In this document: one piece after another, positions 26,665-34,099 of the stretch
Layout of the letters: every line of letters begins with the position of its first letter
Numbering within the stretch: position 1 is the stretch's first letter
Position numbers and translations under genes: made by a program
Origin: Ruminococcus sp. UBA4321
GTDB lineage: Bacteria; Bacillota; Clostridia; Oscillospirales; Ruminococcaceae
DNA length: 59,472 nucleotides
NCBI GenBank assembly: GCA_002393815.1
Contig: DGUB01000099.1
Span: 1 to 59,472, forward strand
Direction of reading: 5' to 3'
Notes under the pieces: generated by a model
Seen by the model: only the letters and a program-made list of their open reading frames with translations
Told to the model about the DNA's origin: nothing
The model's database searches: none

Positions 26665-28065
26665 TTATGATAAAATATATCCGCAAACCATATTATTATG
26701 GCTTTCTGTGACTTTGATTTTCACGAATGTGCCGATAAGGTCAGGCGTTCCGGCGAATTCAACAAGAATATTTTCGGAACTTCTTCCGGTCATATTGCCG
26801 GGGCGTTTACGGCTTTCACCATCACAGAGGACTGTGAGCGTCCTGCCGATAAAACGCTGATTGTTTTCGACAGCGATTTCGCGCTGTAAAGCTAATAACC
26901 TCTGCATTCTCTGACTTTTTTCTGAATCCGGAATGCCGTCCGGCATGAGCGCGGCTTTTGTTCCGGTTCGCTTTGAGTAGATGAAAGAATACATGTTATC
27001 ATACCGGACTTTTTTAATTATATCCAGAGTTGCCTGAAAATCTTCTTCCGATTCGTCCGGAAAGCCGACTATCAGGTCAGTTGTCAGGGAGAAATCCGGA
27101 GATTTTTTTCTGATATACTCTACCTGAGAAAGATATTTTTCAACAGTATAGCGTCTGTTCATGCGCTTTAGAATTTCATTGCTTCCGGACTGTACGGGCA
27201 AGTGCAGATGTTTTGCCAGATGTCCGCACTCTAACAGTGCGTCCATGAGTTCCGGACTTGCGTCCTTCGGGTGAGAGGACATGAATCTTATCCAGTATTC
27301 ACCCGGAATCTTATCAATTTCTCTTAATAATTCCGGAAAGCTGACCGGAGTTTCCAAATCTTTCCCGTAAGAATTGACGTTCTGACCGAGAAGCATAATT
27401 TCTTTATAGCCGTCCTGAATCAGCTTCCGGACTTCTTCGATAATCTTTTCCGGCTGACGGCTTCGTTCGCGACCTCTGACATAGGGAACAATGCAGTAAG
27501 TACAGAAATTATTGCATCCGTACATAATCGGCACAGCCGCTTTGAAACTGCTTTCCCGGAGCGGTTCCAAGTCTTCCGGAATATCAGTATAAGTTTCAAT
27601 ATCCTGCGCGAATTTCAAGCCGTGCATATGTGCATAGAGCATCTGTGCCAGCCGGCTGACCGCTGATGACCCGAGAACAATATCCACATAGCGGTAAGAT
27701 TTCTTGATTTTATCGGCAACCTGTTTCTGAGCGGTCATACATCCGGTCACGCAGATGATTAAAGCCGGGTTTTCCTGCTTTAACTTCTTGATGCTTCCGA
27801 GTGTTCCGAATACTCTGTCTTCGGCGTTTTCGCGGACGGCGCAGGTATTATATAAAATCAGAGAAGCTTTCGTGACATCATCAGTAAAGCCATAGCCCAT
27901 CTGTTTCAGAAGTCCGGCGAGTTTTTCACCGTCAGCGACATTCTGCTGACAGCCGAATGTGTGCAGATAGGCAAGGGGCTGTTCCGGATAGGCGGAAATC
28001 CATTCTCTGACTTCTTTGATACAGTCTTCCTGTGAGGGTAAGTTTTCTAATTCTGAATTTTGCAA
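26665..28065 (-). CDS. miaB: tRNA-2-methylthio-N6-dimethylallyladenosine synthase (466 aa)
   Basis: I place the start at TTG 28065, 6 nt after the SD AGAGGTG; a GTG at 28074 would coincide with the SD. N-terminal UPF0004 domain with Cys residues (TFGCQQN, YNTCAVRENAEDR, TGCM), radical SAM motif CNNFCTYC and a TRAM domain at the C-terminus. It adds the methylthio group to i6A37 made by MiaA. It heads the mutS/mutL run and has its own promoter at 28102-28130. Confidence 0.95.
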   Translation of the reverse strand: MQNSELENLPSQEDCIKEVREWISAYPEQPLAYLHTFGCQQNVADGEKLAGLLKQMGYGFTDDVTKASLILYNTCAVRENAEDRVFGTLGSIKKLKQENPALIICVTGCMTAQKQVADKIKKSYRYVDIVLGSSAVSRLAQMLYAHMHGLKFAQDIETYTDIPEDLEPLRESSFKAAVPIMYGCNNFCTYCIVPYVRGRERSRQPEKIIEEVRKLIQDGYKEIMLLGQNVNSYGKDLETPVSFPELLREIDKIPGEYWIRFMSSHPKDASPELMDALLECGHLAKHLHLPVQSGSNEILKRMNRRYTVEKYLSQVEYIRKKSPDFSLTTDLIVGFPDESEEDFQATLDIIKKVRYDNMYSFIYSKRTGTKAALMPDGIPDSEKSQRMQRLLALQREIAVENNQRFIGRTLTVLCDGESRKRPGNMTGRSSENILVEFAGTPDLIGTFVKIKVTESHNNMVCGYILS

Positions 28066-28101
28066 GGAATTCACCTCTTGTAGTTTTACTTGATTTATTT
28101 T

Positions 28102-28130
28102 ATTATAACATAGTTTATCAAAAAATGCAA
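28102..28130 (-). promoter_or_regulatory. miaB operon promoter
   Basis: Minus strand: -35 TTGCAT (28125-28130), 17-bp spacer, -10 TATAAT (28102-28107) with TG two bases upstream. The -35 lies within the last codons of the phosphatase gene. Confidence 0.75.
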
Positions 28131-28705
28131 GCGGTTTGCGCCTGATTCTGCATCTGTAGAAGAAACTGTTTCATATAGCTTTCATGGGGCGTGATAACTT
28201 CTATATCAATTTCCGGACTGGCTTCTGCAAACTGCCGGAGCAGTTCTTTCAGGTTATCGGCAGACTGCATATAATCCTGAATAATATAATCATCTTCATA
28301 TCCGAGCCGTTTTAACAAAAGCGCAGAAACCACGCCTGTCCGGTCTTTTCCGGCGTTGCAGAAATACAGAACGTTGGAATCTGAATTTAAGATAGTATCA
28401 ATAATATTCTGCATCTGACCGTCAAGCATGGCGAGATAGGAGAGAGCCACTTGTTCCGGGCTTTCCGGAACAGCGTTTCCGCCCGTGACCGGCATGGAAA
28501 AATATCTGAACCCTGAAATCTCTTTCAGCGGACAGGGCTTTTTCAGCTGTTCGGATTCGGTTCTTAAATCAATAATTGTCAGAATATCGTGATTCTTTAA
28601 GAAATTGATTTCGCTTTCTGAAACTTCCGCCGGAACGTCGCTCCGGATATAGCGATAATTATCTTTTATGATACAGCGTGTATTTCTGGTACAGCTGAAA
28701 ATCAT
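28118..28705 (-). CDS. tyrosine-type protein phosphatase (195 aa)
   Basis: The active-site loop FCNAGKDRTG (C116, R122, CX5R) and an upstream general-acid region around LRTESEQ identify the Tyr phosphatase family of the Y_phosphatase3/IphP-like type. It has no signal peptide, so it is cytoplasmic. Its start overlaps the methyltransferase stop by 4 nt (ATGA), indicating translational coupling. The substrate (phosphotyrosine or a phospholipid head group) cannot be told. Confidence 0.8.
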   Translation of the reverse strand: MIFSCTRNTRCIIKDNYRYIRSDVPAEVSESEINFLKNHDILTIIDLRTESEQLKKPCPLKEISGFRYFSMPVTGGNAVPESPEQVALSYLAMLDGQMQNIIDTILNSDSNVLYFCNAGKDRTGVVSALLLKRLGYEDDYIIQDYMQSADNLKELLRQFAEASPEIDIEVITPHESYMKQFLLQMQNQAQTACIF

Positions 28706-29316
28706 TTATAATTCGCCTCCACATACATCAGCGGAATAGAAGCTTTCAGAACAGTTTTTTTCTTCGCATAGAAACGATTCTGTTTCAGAAAGTCGAGATA
28801 TTCTTCAGCGTTCCATTTGGTTTCAAAGGCGATTCCGGCAACAGTCAGTAATTTTGACATCATCAGAGCCGAACCGTTCAGATTCTCATGAATAAAGTTC
28901 GGCGCGATTAAGATTCCGCCTGTTTTCAGGACTCTTGCGATTTCGGAAAGCACTTTCTCCGGATTCGGAATGATATGCAGAGCATTCGAGATGATAACCA
29001 CATCAAAGCTTTTCTTCTCAAACGGCAGAGCGGAAGCATCTGCTTTCATATAGCGGAGTTTGTCTGTGGATTTCTTTTTCTGAGCCTGTATTAGCATATT
29101 TTCCGCGAAATCCGTCGCAATATAGGCTTTTGAAACTTCTGCTACATGATTGGAAATCAGACCTGTTCCGCAGGCTAACTCCAGAACTTTCTTGTTCTGG
29201 ATAGCTTTCCGGATTTTCCGGTACATTTCTTCATAAGCGTTTTTATTGGTCAGCATGAATAAATTATAGACCGGTGCGTAAAAATTCCAGATTTTTGTAT
29301 TGTCTCTGACGGGCAT
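28702..29316 (-). CDS. class I SAM-dependent methyltransferase (204 aa)
   Basis: Motif I VLELACGTGLIS (44-55), then ATDFAENM, a motif-II-like DVVIISNALHIIPN and VLKTGGILIAPNF mark a UbiE/Methyltransf_11-type enzyme. The N-terminus (WNFYAPVYNLFM) is typical of the phosphatidylethanolamine/quinone methyltransferase-like group; the substrate is unknown. It is cotranscribed with the tyrosine phosphatase gene. Confidence 0.82.
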   Translation of the reverse strand: MPVRDNTKIWNFYAPVYNLFMLTNKNAYEEMYRKIRKAIQNKKVLELACGTGLISNHVAEVSKAYIATDFAENMLIQAQKKKSTDKLRYMKADASALPFEKKSFDVVIISNALHIIPNPEKVLSEIARVLKTGGILIAPNFIHENLNGSALMMSKLLTVAGIAFETKWNAEEYLDFLKQNRFYAKKKTVLKASIPLMYVEANYK

Positions 29317-29352
29317 AGTATCAGACCTTTCTGAATCAGTTTATCTGATTCT

Positions 29353-29381
29353 ATTATAGCATATCCGGAGAGATTATGCAA
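29353..29381 (-). promoter_or_regulatory. promoter of the methyltransferase-phosphatase pair
   Basis: Minus strand: -35 TTGCAT (29376-29381), 17-bp spacer, extended -10 TGCTATAAT (TATAAT 29353-29358). Confidence 0.78.
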
Positions 29382-29382
29382 G

Positions 29383-29413
29383 TGAGAAATGCCCCTGCCG
29401 TCGGGCAAGGGCA
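29383..29413 (-). terminator. Rho-independent terminator of the dockerin metalloprotease gene
   Basis: Arms TGCCCCTGCC (29390-29399) and GGCAAGGGCA (29404-29413) form a GC-rich 10-bp stem with one G-T pair; on the minus strand it is followed by TTTCTC. It abuts the methyltransferase promoter. Confidence 0.65.
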
Positions 29414-29426
29414 TAGTTGCTGAATT

Positions 29427-31091
29427 TCAGAATCTTCCGGCTTCGTCTTTGATATTGCTCCAGATATAGCGAAGCATCCAGCCGTCGAAATCTGTGATTT
29501 CCATGGAAGAACCTGCCATCATGATAGATGTGCCGTTTCCGGGGAATCCGCCGACAGGATAGCCGTCCTGTTCGCCTTCTCCGCCGTAGAAGTCTGTGAT
29601 GCCGAATCCGTGACCGATTTCGTGTTCCAGAACGTGAAGATTCTGACCGCCGAGCATTCCGAGATAAGCATCATCTGACATACGCTGACCCCAGTCGCCT
29701 CCTGCTCCGCCGATTGCCGGGAATCCCTGTGTACACCACAGATACATATCGAACCGTGTTCCCGGATACTGATAATTCTTATCTGTAAAATGGTCGAAAC
29801 GGCTTAATTCAAAGGGCGCACTCGGAAGCTTGTCCGGGATGGTTTCCGTTCCGTTACTGGTATCATACTGACTGTCATAGGGTTCAATCAGGTTATCCCA
29901 GACAACTTCATCATCATGTAAATCCAGCAGACAGGACTTATCCAAAACAGCCCAGCCGACAATTTTCACATCAATATGGTCATACTGCCAGCCGTCATAG
30001 CCTTTCAGATAGTTGTTCCAAGCGTTGATGCAGTCGCTCGCCATTTTCTCGAACTGCTGACGCTGTTCATAAGTGACTGTTTTGTAAGACTGCCATCTGA
30101 CGACGAAATTCAGCGTACCTTTTCCGGCAACAATCTGGTCGAAGATAGTATTCCATCTGGATGTAGAACCTTCGCGGACGAATCTGTTCTGCCAAATCCA
30201 TTCCATAGGCTCTTTGTAATTTTCGGGCATATCGGCGAGGGTGATTTGCTTGATTTCTTCTGTAACGGGTTCGGTTTCCGGTTCTGTATCGGGTTCGGTA
30301 GCGGGTTCAGTGTCGGGTTCAGTCGGAATCAAGTCCGATTTTGGTGTAATTGTATTCCGTGGAAAACTTCTGTATCCGGCAGCATACTGCATAGTATCTG
30401 CACCATGGAGATATTTTGTCAGTTTTACAATGTCACTGACAGTAAAGCCGCTTACGCCGTCCACATCAGCAATCATGCGCTGTTCAATATCGCCGGTTCT
30501 CTGACCTAAGAGGAGCTGTTTGGAAAGAATCAAATCATAGATATTTACAATGCCGTCTTTATTAATATCTCCGGGAGTGCTTGCATTATGATAAACTGGA
30601 ATGAGTTCCCAGAGAGAAGCTTCATTTTCTGACTGCATAGAAATCTGTGCGCCGTCAGAAGCAGAAGTTTCCGGTGTTAAAGCCCAGCCCCCGGCAGTAA
30701 TTTTTGTACCGGTTTCAGTTTCTTCAAGTGTAAACTGCTGAAAAATATCAGAATCGTTGCGCTGAACAATAGTAAGTTTCCCTTCACTGTTAATGCCAAG
30801 TGCTAAATAATTCTGATTCCATTCTGAAACAAATCTTGTCACACCGTTTTCGTCTGTTTCTTTAACCCAGAGATTAGAGTCGCTGATACCATCGGCAGAA
30901 TATTCAATAATAGGTGTTCCAATATTGACATCTGCATTTGCTGCCGTGAGATAACGACCTGTTGCTTTATTCCGGATAAGATAATTATCCGGTGCGATTG
31001 CCGCATCAGCAGAAAGAACTCCGCCGGATGCTCCAAGCGTTCCGGCGGCGATAAGAGCCGCAAGCGGAACGGATAACTTTCTGAAATTCAT
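29427..31091 (-). CDS. secreted ricin-like / dockerin / metzincin-type metalloprotease (554 aa)
   Basis: AGGGGGAA precedes the ATG. Signal peptide 1-30; a ricin-B-like (RICIN) trefoil region at about 34-168 (YLIRNKATGRYLTA, QNYLALGI, WELIPV); a dockerin at 172-232 (GDINKDGIVNIYDLIL and ADVDGVSGFTVSDIVKL); a TEPDTEP linker (256-280); and a C-terminal catalytic-looking domain. That domain carries the zinc motif HEIGHGFGITD (H490, E491, H494, D500) and a Met-turn-like SIMMAGS (about 522-528), as in metzincins with Asp as third ligand. Similar domains, I recall, occur in secreted fungal proteins with cellulose-binding modules. Probably a cellulosomal protease; the substrate is unknown. Confidence 0.8.
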   Translation of the reverse strand: MNFRKLSVPLAALIAAGTLGASGGVLSADAAIAPDNYLIRNKATGRYLTAANADVNIGTPIIEYSADGISDSNLWVKETDENGVTRFVSEWNQNYLALGINSEGKLTIVQRNDSDIFQQFTLEETETGTKITAGGWALTPETSASDGAQISMQSENEASLWELIPVYHNASTPGDINKDGIVNIYDLILSKQLLLGQRTGDIEQRMIADVDGVSGFTVSDIVKLTKYLHGADTMQYAAGYRSFPRNTITPKSDLIPTEPDTEPATEPDTEPETEPVTEEIKQITLADMPENYKEPMEWIWQNRFVREGSTSRWNTIFDQIVAGKGTLNFVVRWQSYKTVTYEQRQQFEKMASDCINAWNNYLKGYDGWQYDHIDVKIVGWAVLDKSCLLDLHDDEVVWDNLIEPYDSQYDTSNGTETIPDKLPSAPFELSRFDHFTDKNYQYPGTRFDMYLWCTQGFPAIGGAGGDWGQRMSDDAYLGMLGGQNLHVLEHEIGHGFGITDFYGGEGEQDGYPVGGFPGNGTSIMMAGSSMEITDFDGWMLRYIWSNIKDEAGRF

Positions 31092-31129
31092 AAAAAATTC
31101 CCCCTTGATAAAATCTTTCTGATAATTCC

Positions 31130-31158
31130 AGTATAGCAGAGATTCTAAAAAATGTCAA
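31130..31158 (-). promoter_or_regulatory. promoter of the dockerin metalloprotease gene
   Basis: Minus strand: consensus -35 TTGACA (31153-31158), 17-bp spacer, extended -10 TGCTATACT (TATACT 31130-31135). Confidence 0.82.
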
Positions 31159-31179
31159 GAAAAATTTAGAAAAAATTCA

Positions 31180-31212
31180 CAAAGAAATCCCCCTGCCGGA
31201 ACAGAGGGATTT
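31180..31212 (-). terminator. terminator after the anti-sigma-like gene
   Basis: AAATCCCCCTG (31185-31195) and CAGAGGGATTT (31202-31212) pair with one wobble; on the minus strand the stem is followed by the T-rich tract TCTTTGTGAATTTTTT. Confidence 0.6.
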
Positions 31213-31256
31213 CAGACAACAGATATATTTTACTATATGGAGAGTGGAGAAGTAAT

Positions 31257-33284
31257 TTATTCAGGGGCGGTCAGGTCGCAGAGGTCTAAAACGGGATAGC
31301 CGTTGTTAATATAAGTGCTTGTTTCGACACCGCTGTCGAGCAGAGAAATATAGAGATTTCCAATCTGGTCGGCATCGATAGCATAACATAAAGTCACGTC
31401 TGCGGATTCGTGGGGCTGTAAGTCATAGACACCGTTCTTTTCGTGTTCGTGTGCGGTGTAGAATGAGAAAAATCCGTCGCTGTTCAGATTCGGGTCATGA
31501 ACGATTTCCGTGCCGTGTCCGATATTATAATGACTGCATCTGACGGAATCATCATCTTCGAGACTGAATTCACCTGCCTGGAAGCAAAGACCATTATCAA
31601 ACCATTCTTTTTCAGAATCTTCGTCATTTCTTGTCAGAGTGAAATCCAGTTTCAGGATATACTGCTGAATATCTTCATCACGGATAATTTCGGCTTCCAG
31701 ACCTCGGCTGTCGGTCGTGTATTCTTTTCTGTGAGCAATCAAATTTCCATTTGCATCGAGATACTTGCTGTAATCTGCATCCAGACCGATGCAGTCGGTT
31801 GTGATTCCGGTGAAATCCTTCTGGAGCGTTGCGGAATTGATAGTCAGCTGAATGTCAGAAGTAGGCATTTCTCCGGTTTGAAGGGGATAGCCTGCATTGA
31901 CAGTATCGCCGACATGAACCAGATTCATCAGATTCGGGTCACAGTAGCCGGACGGTGCGGAATAGGTTGTTTCTTCCTGTGCCTGATAAACTGTATAATA
32001 TTGTTCTTCGGATTCGGTCAGATAGAGTGAATTAGTAAGTCTCAGATATTCTTTTTCTGAAAGTTTTCTGGTGACAAGTTCGGCGATATAGGGCGAATCT
32101 TTGAAATGCACATAGATTCTTGCATCAACGGCGGAACTGTCATCAAAAGTGCAGATAACAGCTTCATTTCCGGAACTGGTTTCCATGTTTGTTGCATTAT
32201 CTACATCCAGTTCCGACCATAAAAACGGCTGAGAAACATCTTCGACACGGTACAGCACATAGCCAACACTTCGTCTTGTGTTGATAGTATCTTCTGTATT
32301 TTCGCCGGGAATACAGATTTCATTCCATGCGCCCTCGCCGGTGTTATCCGTCTGATAGCTTAAATCTTCGGGAGTCCAGCCGAATGCAAGCTTATAATTT
32401 CCCATATCGGCAGAGCCTTCCTCACACTGGAAGATAACATCATAATCGAAATTATCGGAATCATCCGGTGCGCCTTTCCAGAGACCGCCGACTTCTTTAT
32501 CGGTTTCTTCGAGATACATTTCATCTGCGAACTGGTGCATTTCCTCATAGCTGAAACCCTTGATAAAACATGCTTCAATATAGGGCGTACCCTCAAACTG
32601 GACAAACAGCATGTCATATCCTTGGTTTCGTTTCAGGAAGACAGCAGTATTTCCGGCAGTGGTCTTGAATTTATCCACATCAGAAACAAACTCATATTCT
32701 GCGGTATAAGGTTCAGACGGGTCAATGACACGGCAGAATCCGGGCGTGATAGCGTGTTCATCCTCTTCGTTTTCGTAATTATGATATTTCAGCGCGTAGG
32801 GGCCATCTTCACGGCATTCCAGACCATCCGGAACATAGCCGAATTTGACTTCATAAAGCGTATCATTTGCCTGAACGGGAATCGACAGCTTGACGATATC
32901 GCCGTCCTGTTCGACGGAGATGCTGTATTCCTCTGTAGGGGCTTCTGTTTCAGTGATAGGTTCTGTATCGGGTTCGGTTTCGGCGATTTCGACAGCGTTT
33001 GCCGGACTGAAATCATTCTGTGCCGGAATCTGTCTGCCGACCTGATAAATATTCACACCGCCCCAGACGGCAAGCCCTGCGAGCGCGATACTTGCGGTAC
33101 AGATAGCGGCAAAGCCAAGTCCTGATTTTTTCATGATAATACTCCTTTCTGCGGAATCTTCCGCCTGACTGAGAATTTCCTGTTTTCTGCGGTAATATTT
33201 TTTTGAAAAGTGCGGTTCAGGCGCGTCCGGAGAGAAAGCCTCATTGATAATGTTATCCCAGTCTTTTTTGCTGATATTACGCAT
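31257..33284 (-). CDS. single-span membrane anti-sigma-like protein with large ectodomain (675 aa)
   Basis: About 50 N-terminal cytoplasmic residues (KKDWDNIINEAFSPDAPEPHFS) precede one membrane helix (about 53-77) and a ~590-residue extracellular part with an acidic Thr/Glu linker and two or three related beta-rich repeats (YEVKFGYVPDGL and YKLAFGWTPEDL begin two of them). Its start overlaps the ECF sigma gene by 8 nt, the usual sigma/anti-sigma layout. I infer that it senses an outside signal and releases the sigma factor. The ectodomain resembles DUF4179-type anti-sigma proteins only loosely. Confidence 0.7.
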   Translation of the reverse strand: MRNISKKDWDNIINEAFSPDAPEPHFSKKYYRRKQEILSQAEDSAERSIIMKKSGLGFAAICTASIALAGLAVWGGVNIYQVGRQIPAQNDFSPANAVEIAETEPDTEPITETEAPTEEYSISVEQDGDIVKLSIPVQANDTLYEVKFGYVPDGLECREDGPYALKYHNYENEEDEHAITPGFCRVIDPSEPYTAEYEFVSDVDKFKTTAGNTAVFLKRNQGYDMLFVQFEGTPYIEACFIKGFSYEEMHQFADEMYLEETDKEVGGLWKGAPDDSDNFDYDVIFQCEEGSADMGNYKLAFGWTPEDLSYQTDNTGEGAWNEICIPGENTEDTINTRRSVGYVLYRVEDVSQPFLWSELDVDNATNMETSSGNEAVICTFDDSSAVDARIYVHFKDSPYIAELVTRKLSEKEYLRLTNSLYLTESEEQYYTVYQAQEETTYSAPSGYCDPNLMNLVHVGDTVNAGYPLQTGEMPTSDIQLTINSATLQKDFTGITTDCIGLDADYSKYLDANGNLIAHRKEYTTDSRGLEAEIIRDEDIQQYILKLDFTLTRNDEDSEKEWFDNGLCFQAGEFSLEDDDSVRCSHYNIGHGTEIVHDPNLNSDGFFSFYTAHEHEKNGVYDLQPHESADVTLCYAIDADQIGNLYISLLDSGVETSTYINNGYPVLDLCDLTAPE

Positions 33285-33804
33285 AGAAATTTTTCTCTCC
33301 TTTCTGAGCAGTCATGCGTTTCCGGGCGCGTTCAAAGCGTTTCCGGACGGCGGTTTCCTTCATGCCGAGGATATCGGCGATTTCCCGGAAGGGTTTATTT
33401 TCCTGACAGTGCAGGAGAATAATTTGTTTATCAGTTTCACTGATGAGCGAAAACAGTTCGGAAAGTTTCTGACGTAGAGTCGCTTTCCGGAAGCGGTTTT
33501 CGAGTTCGTCTTGAGAATCCGCGATTTGTGTGACAGAATCGTCCAGTTCAGTACAGTAGTGATTCTGCCGGGCGTTCTTCCGGTACTGCGTGATAGCCGT
33601 ATTCCTGATGATTTTAATCATATAGGCTTTTGTCGCCGGAGAGCCGGGTTCGCCGATTCTGTCGAGATGGGTCATGACCTGATAAAAGGCATCAGAAACG
33701 GCATCTTCCGCCTGCTGATGATGATTCAGAATCGCATAGGCGATATGATAGAAGGGTTTTTCATAAAGCTGATACAGCATTTCTATTTTGGAATTTGTCG
33801 GCAT
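33277..33804 (-). CDS. ECF-type RNA polymerase sigma factor (175 aa)
   Basis: SD GGAGGTG lies just before the ATG. Sigma region 2 (FYHIAYAILNHHQQAEDAVSD, with the -10-melting helix TKAYMIKIIRNTAITQYRK) and region 4 (ISETDKQIILLHCQENKPF, REIADILGMKETAVRKRF) are both intact; there is no region 1.1 or 3, so it is of the extracytoplasmic-function type. It should be held by the membrane protein encoded 8 nt within its 3' end. The upstream repeats TGACAGAACGTGACAG and the palindrome at 33829-33840 may mark its autoregulated promoter. Confidence 0.88.
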   Translation of the reverse strand: MPTNSKIEMLYQLYEKPFYHIAYAILNHHQQAEDAVSDAFYQVMTHLDRIGEPGSPATKAYMIKIIRNTAITQYRKNARQNHYCTELDDSVTQIADSQDELENRFRKATLRQKLSELFSLISETDKQIILLHCQENKPFREIADILGMKETAVRKRFERARKRMTAQKGEKNFYA

Positions 33805-33828
33805 GGTTTCACCTCCGGAACTGGATTT

Positions 33829-33877
33829 CAGAACGTTCTGTAATAAATAACACAGGAGAGTGACAGAACGTGACAGG
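33829..33877 (-). promoter_or_regulatory. candidate autoregulatory region of the ECF sigma gene
   Basis: A perfect 12-bp palindrome CAGAACGTTCTG (33829-33840) lies between the SD and a second copy of its half-site: TGACAGAACG TGACAG (33861-33876) contains CAGAACGT again and TGACAG twice. Read on the minus strand this is CTGTCACGTTCTGTCA, a direct-repeat block suited to a noncanonical -35 or an operator. No sigma-A promoter is obvious. Confidence 0.5.
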
Positions 33878-33978
33878 TTTTCAGAAAAAAGATATATTTT
33901 TTAAATTAATAGATTCATTAGTTCACGAGTTGCAAAATGAGTTGCAGCACCCTATATAATATAGTAAAAAAGTGCAAC

Positions 33979-34047
33979 TGTCAATAAGCAACAGGAACAG
34001 GGGACTAAAAGTCCGTCCCCTGTAACCCTGTCGCTGATTTATTGACA
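33979..34047. repeat. nested inverted repeat (69 bp), REP/MITE-like
   Basis: Outer arms TGTCAATAA / TTATTGACA (33979-33987 and 34039-34047), an intermediate imperfect pair (ACAGGAACAGG versus CCTGTAACCCTGT), and perfect inner arms ACAGGGGAC / GTCCCCTGT (33997-34005 and 34015-34023) around a 9-nt loop. It lies in the only noncoding stretch between the ECF sigma operon and the ABC operon and fits neither gene's start. It resembles small palindromic repeats mobilised by REP-associated transposases. Just upstream, GAGTTGCA occurs twice and TGCAACT once in inverted orientation. Confidence 0.6.
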
Positions 34048-34063
34048 AACCCGAATGAGAGAT

Positions 34064-34093
34064 TGAAAAATCCGCCGGGGAGTTCGGCGGATT
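34064..34093 (-). terminator. terminator of the Gld-type ABC operon
   Basis: Arms AATCCGCCG (34069-34077) and CGGCGGATT (34085-34093) form a 9-bp stem; the minus strand continues with TTTTC, directly after the last gene (stop at 34100). Confidence 0.75.
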
Positions 34094-34099
34094 CCTGGA

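Noticed and set aside
33979..34047. Reading the nested inverted repeat as a simple terminator
   Set aside because: The ABC operon already has a terminator at 34064-34093 and the ECF gene reads away from this site; no T-run follows on either strand.
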